Part shown: positions 13,494-15,007 of the stretch, in pieces | How positions within the stretch are numbered: position 1 is the first letter of the stretch | How the letters are laid out: the number at the start of each line of letters is the position of its first letter | Source: Oscillospiraceae bacterium | GTDB taxonomy: Bacteria; Bacillota; Clostridia; UMGS1810 | Assembly: GCA_022769845.1 (NCBI GenBank) | Contig: JALEIO010000104.1 | Coordinates: forward strand, 1-15,007 | Direction of reading: 5' to 3' | Length of the DNA stretch: 15,007 bases | The notes under the pieces: model-generated | Databases searched by the model: none | Told to the model about the DNA's origin: nothing | The model's input: only the letters and a program-made list of their open reading frames with translations | Translations under genes and position numbers: made by a program

Positions 13494-14366
13494 ATGATTT
13501 ATAAAGGAACGCGGCTAAAGGATGAAATTGTTATAGACAAGCTTTACACCGTTCATTACTGTGAATATTTGAAGGGGTTTAAGTTTACCGGGGAAAAGCA
13601 CGATTTTTGGGAGTTTGTATATGCCGATAAGGGAGAACTTACCATTACGGCGGAAGATAAGGATTTTGTTTTAAAGCAGGGAAATATTGTGTTTCACAAG
13701 CCGAATGAGTGGCATAATGTTTTTGCAAATACAAAAATACCGCCGAACGTAACTATTGTAAGCTTCAGCAGTAATTCGGAAACTATGAAGTTTTTTGAAG
13801 GCAAGGTTTTGTCGGTAGGACAGGAGCAAAAAACGCTTATTTCGCGCATTGTTGCGGAGTATCTTAATGCGTTCAGCACGCCGCTTAACAATTTTTACAC
13901 AAACAGATTAAAACGGCGTGATAATTGCATTTTGGGCAGCGAGCAGCTTTTAAAGATGTATCTTTGTCAGCTTTTGCTCTCGTTTATCCGAAACGACCCT
14001 CAAACCGAACAGCGAAATATTTCAAATCTTAATCTTGAGGACGCTGTGCTTAACATAATTCATACATATATGAACGAGCATATTGCAGAACGTATAACGA
14101 TAAACGAAATCTGCTCATATGCGGGAATTAATAAAACCACGCTGGAAAAAATATTTAAATCGCATTTTAATATGGGTGCAATTGAGTATTTTATACATAT
14201 GAAAATTGAACTTGCAAAGCGCTATTTGCGCGACGAAAACCACAATATAACACAGATTGCCGAAATGCTCGGATATTCGGGCATACATTATTTTTCGCGC
14301 CAGTTTAAAAAGGTGACCGATATGACGCCTACTGAATATCTCGTGTCAATAAAATCATTGATTTAA
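13494..14366 (+). CDS. AraC/XylS-family transcriptional regulator
   Basis: A 290-residue regulator. The N-terminal half (about 20-100) looks like the AraC cupin-like sensing domain (FWEFVYADKGELTI and VLKQGNIVFHKPNEWHNVFA, a typical ligand-pocket stretch). The C-terminal hundred residues contain the two helix-turn-helix motifs: ITINEICSYAGINKTTLEKIFK and ITQIAEMLGYSGIHYFSRQFKKVTDMTPTEY, the second being the family signature. Upstream GTG at 13485 is in frame, but GGGTGA (13483-13488) is well placed as ribosome binding site for the ATG at 13494. It is divergent from nagB with back-to-back promoters, so control of nagB or of an amino-sugar response is plausible but unproven. The sugar or other ligand cannot be read from the sequence. 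Confidence 0.93.
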   Translation: MIYKGTRLKDEIVIDKLYTVHYCEYLKGFKFTGEKHDFWEFVYADKGELTITAEDKDFVLKQGNIVFHKPNEWHNVFANTKIPPNVTIVSFSSNSETMKFFEGKVLSVGQEQKTLISRIVAEYLNAFSTPLNNFYTNRLKRRDNCILGSEQLLKMYLCQLLLSFIRNDPQTEQRNISNLNLEDAVLNIIHTYMNEHIAERITINEICSYAGINKTTLEKIFKSHFNMGAIEYFIHMKIELAKRYLRDENHNITQIAEMLGYSGIHYFSRQFKKVTDMTPTEYLVSIKSLI

Positions 14367-14387
14367 AAAAGAGCGGAAAATCCGCTC
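14365..14387 (-). terminator. Intrinsic terminator for the small minus-strand HTH gene
   Basis: GAGCGGA (14371-14377) and TCCGCTC (14381-14387) form a perfect 7-bp stem with a 3-base loop. On the minus strand it runs straight into six T's (14370-14365), an ideal terminator. On the plus strand it overlaps the AraC stop region and its T-run is displaced, so it may also stop AraC transcripts weakly. Confidence 0.85.
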
Positions 14388-14398
14388 CGATATTGTTT

Positions 14399-14554
14399 TT
14401 AATTAAATTTTCTTTGCAAATAAGGCGTGATTTGAGCAAAGAGCATAAACTGTTCCGTGACCGCATTTTGAAAATATTGCGCAGCAAGCTTGCTCTGCGT
14501 AAGGTTTTTTTGTATGCGCAGCTTTTTTATTGTTTCGCCGTTTGGATAATTCAT
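14399..14554 (-). CDS. 51-residue protein with truncated XRE helix-turn-helix
   Basis: A very short gene. It begins MNYPNGETIKKLRIQKNLTQ and continues SKLAAQ, which matches the first two helices of XRE-type regulators (usual pattern: IGxxIKxLRxxKxLTQxxLA). After residue 24 the similarity stops: the expected recognition helix is replaced by YFQNAVTEQFMLFAQITPYL. In the +1 frame from the same point the reading is Cys/His-containing (CAIFSKCGHGTVYALCSNHA) and stops nearby, so a simple frameshift does not restore the HTH. The gene has its own promoter (14585-14613), a fair ribosome binding site (AAGAAGTGA) and a good terminator, so it looks like a complete transcription unit. It is either a decayed or truncated regulator or a genuine microprotein. 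Confidence 0.5.
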   Translation of the reverse strand: MNYPNGETIKKLRIQKNLTQSKLAAQYFQNAVTEQFMLFAQITPYLQRKFN

Positions 14555-14584
14555 AAAATCACTTCTTTCATTGTTTGTGATTTA

Positions 14585-14613
14585 ATGATACCGTATTTTT
14601 CAAATATTTTCAA
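14585..14613 (-). promoter_or_regulatory. Putative promoter of the small HTH gene
   Basis: On the minus strand, TTGAAA (14613-14608), 17 bases, TATCAT (14590-14585). Expected start near 14578, leaving about 24 bases to the ATG at 14554. It lies in the 75-base gap after the zinc-ribbon gene. Confidence 0.55.
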
Positions 14614-14629
14614 CCTGCTTAAAGTAGAG

Positions 14630-14974
14630 CTACCATATAAAATTGCAGTCAAGACAGCGGTATTTTCCGATTGTGCGGTTATCGTCAATGCCAAGAATAA
14701 TAAGAAATCCCAGCTGCGATTCCGGTGAAAGAAAAGATATGCTTTTGCTGCTGCATTTTGGGCAATTCGGAATATTCGGCGGGCGGTTTTCTATTGAAAT
14801 TTTTGTGTTCTCTGACGCTTTTGACGATGCAACAGAATACTTAATTTTAAGCGCTTCTTCACTCGAAATTTTTTCCATTTTTGTATTGTAATATTGATTG
14901 CATTTTCGGCAAATATATGTTTGCGATACTTTATTTAATTCCATTAATGTGTTGCATACAGGACATTTTTTCAT
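14630..14974 (-). CDS. Small double zinc-ribbon protein of unknown function
   Basis: A 114-residue protein with two zinc ribbons. The first uses CPVC (C4, C7) and CRKC (C22, C25); the second uses CPKC (C71, C74) and CLDC (C107, C110), separated by a hydrophobic stretch (LGFLIILGI). A charged Ser/Lys/Glu-rich linker joins them (about residues 30-65). Such proteins bind zinc and usually nucleic acid or protein partners, but no specific function can be assigned. GAGG lies 9 bases upstream of the ATG, which supports the start. The gene comes from near the right edge, and its promoter is outside or at the very end of the window. The small HTH gene follows on the same strand. Confidence 0.85.
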   Translation of the reverse strand: MKKCPVCNTLMELNKVSQTYICRKCNQYYNTKMEKISSEEALKIKYSVASSKASENTKISIENRPPNIPNCPKCSSKSISFLSPESQLGFLIILGIDDNRTIGKYRCLDCNFIW

Positions 14975-15007
14975 TGTGCGGCCTCGTTTAATAAATTATT
15001 TGTTTTG

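Noticed and set aside
14477..14511. Plus-strand hairpin (TTGCGCAG/CTGCGTAA) followed by seven T's, as a terminator or small RNA end
   Set aside because: The stem is only 8 bp with a 10-base loop and it lies within the Lys-rich codons of the small HTH gene on the other strand. It might still stop AraC read-through, but I cannot support it as a separate feature.
14393..14728. Plus-strand frame of 111 residues at the right end
   Set aside because: It opposes two better-supported minus-strand genes and their promoter, and has no ribosome binding site or family signal.

Overview
The window looks like chromosomal DNA from a strictly anaerobic, low-GC Gram-positive bacterium of the Clostridia type, probably a fermenting gut or rumen organism. 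The grounds are AT-rich intergenic DNA, strong AGGAGG-type ribosome binding sites, sigma-A type promoters, oxygen-sensitive [FeFe] hydrogenases, a SpoIIE-family phosphatase and Gram-positive lipoprotein signals. No rRNA, tRNA, CRISPR array, phage gene or transposase was seen. No gene-free stretch exceeds about 265 bases.

Left part (1-6581). The 3' portion of a LysR-type regulator enters from the left edge. A promoter (934-963) is followed at once by an 18-bp site (973-990) that fits the Rex (NADH/NAD+ sensor) operator consensus with one mismatch. Then come an APH-fold kinase-like gene (1181-1930) and a tight four-gene hydrogenase block: a small thioredoxin-like [2Fe-2S] ferredoxin; a putative sensory [FeFe] hydrogenase with ferredoxin, H-cluster, extra FeS and PAS domains; a SpoIIE/PP2C-like phosphatase overlapping it by 8 bases; and a group B monomeric [FeFe] hydrogenase. 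The likely logic is that H2 or redox state is read at the H-cluster, passed through PAS and coiled coil to the phosphatase, and turned into a Ser/Thr dephosphorylation output, next to a catalytic ferredoxin-type hydrogenase.

Middle part (6582-9070). A complete polar amino acid ABC importer (lipoprotein binding protein, permease, ATPase) has its own extended -10 promoter. A terminator or attenuator hairpin lies after the binding-protein gene. The operon ends at a highly structured element of about 130 bases (8938-9068). Its two A.C mismatches both become U.G wobbles in minus-strand RNA, which suggests a structured RNA or a fold-back repeat.

Right part (9071-15007). This holds a minus-strand lipoprotein with a perfect consensus promoter; a small XRE regulator divergent from a secreted aromatic-rich protein of unknown family with four degenerate W/Y/P repeats; a polysaccharide deacetylase; glucosamine-6-phosphate deaminase (nagB, minus strand) with a long hairpin in its leader; a divergent AraC-type regulator; a 51-codon gene with half an XRE helix-turn-helix; and a double zinc-ribbon protein. 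The deacetylase, nagB and the AraC regulator suggest amino-sugar or cell-wall metabolism, but joint regulation is only inferred.
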